Assembly: GCA_030691585.1 (NCBI GenBank)
Contig: JAUYEC010000136.1
Location: 1 to 5,820, forward strand
Direction of reading: 5' to 3'
Length of the DNA stretch: 5,820 bases
Source of the DNA: Candidatus Omnitrophota bacterium
GTDB lineage: Bacteria; Omnitrophota; Gorgyraeia; Gygaellales; Profunditerraquicolaceae
This document shows, piece by piece, positions 5,555 through 5,820 of this stretch. Each line of letters starts with the position of its first letter. The stretch's first letter is position 1. Position numbers and translations under genes: made by a program. The notes under the pieces are model-generated. The model saw only the letters and a program-made list of their open reading frames with translations, had not been told where the DNA came from and searched no databases.

Positions 5555-5820
5555 ATGCCGTTAGATATTAAGGTAACCGAGAAGGAACGCGGCGTTTCCG
5601 TTATTGCACCCGTTGGCGCAATTGATTCCAACACTTACGCGCAGCTGGATAAGGAAGCGGAAGTGGTTTTGTCCCAGAAACCCAAGGTGATCGTGCTGGA
5701 TATGGCCGGTGTAGATTATATGAGCAGCGCCGGAGTGCGCGTGGTTTTCAAAATTAAAAAAGCGCTGTCTGCTGCCTCCGGCACGCTGACCATAGTGAAT
5801 CTTCAACCGCAGATACAAAA
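5555..5820 (+). CDS. STAS-domain anti-sigma-factor antagonist, 5' part of gene
   Basis: First 88 codons of a SpoIIAA/RsbV-like protein; the frame runs off the window end. Members are small cytoplasmic partner-switch proteins. Unphosphorylated, they bind an anti-sigma factor (a serine kinase) and free its sigma factor; phosphorylation on a conserved serine breaks that contact. The visible order fits the fold: first strands with VSVIAPVGAIDSNTYAQL (residues 14-31), a helix to about 40, the strand KVIVLDMAGVDYMSSAGV (44-61), then a helix RVVFKIKKAL and a strand TLTIVN. By alignment from memory with the DSSG/DSTG motif of SpoIIAA and RsbV, S58 in SSAG is the likely phospho-acceptor, while the preceding Asp is Ser here, a common variant. 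Typical length is about 100-115 residues, so only the last portion is missing. It has its own promoter and strong ribosome site, so it is probably regulated apart from the efflux genes. Its kinase and sigma partners are not in view. Confidence 0.9.
   Translation, partial: MPLDIKVTEKERGVSVIAPVGAIDSNTYAQLDKEAEVVLSQKPKVIVLDMAGVDYMSSAGVRVVFKIKKALSAASGTLTIVNLQPQIQ

Noticed and set aside
5422..5818. Open frames on the - strand at the right end
   Set aside because: One reads through the heptamer repeat, giving a Lys/Ser/Val-rich artefact; the other is antisense to the STAS gene.

Overview
The window reads as a piece of a diderm (Gram-negative type) bacterial chromosome. All supported genes are on the + strand. 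The outer-membrane TolC-type protein, periplasmic adaptor and MacB-type pump need a two-membrane envelope. Moderate base composition, tight gene packing, an AbrB/SpoVT-type mini-regulator and the particular short-hairpin adaptor would suit an uncultivated lineage such as Omnitrophota. That assignment is an impression only; the window holds no phylogenetic marker.

Layout: (1) 1-774 is the 3' end of an ABC-2 type exporter permease whose start lies upstream. (2) 775-995 is a 221-base gap with real structure. It holds two potential hairpins, both closing on a UUAA loop, then a good sigma70-type promoter (887-915), then an AT-rich leader with three exact copies of TTAATCATA spaced in multiples of 9 bases. 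(3) 996-5458 is a compact four-gene unit: an AbrB-like DNA-binding protein, a TolC-family outer membrane factor, an HlyD/MacA-like adaptor and a MacB-like ATPase-permease fusion. Its junctions are a 4-base gap, an 8-base overlap and a 3-base gap. (4) 5459-5554 holds a 7-base tandem repeat that runs into the -35 box of a second promoter and then a strong ribosome binding site. (5) 5555 to the window end is the start of a STAS-domain anti-sigma-factor antagonist.

How the genes work together: the adaptor, MacB and TolC-like proteins would form a complete MacAB-TolC-type tripartite efflux machine. MacB uses cytoplasmic ATP hydrolysis to drive a periplasmic substrate through the adaptor and out by the outer-membrane channel. 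The AbrB-like protein is the first gene of the same unit and is the natural candidate for its local regulator, with the nonamer repeats around and downstream of the predicted transcription start as candidate operators. The upstream ABC-2 permease belongs to a separate exporter, and the STAS gene appears to start a new regulatory unit with its own promoter.

I see no wholly new system. The least explained parts are the structured intergenic region, the periodic leader repeats and the repeat-built promoter before the STAS gene.
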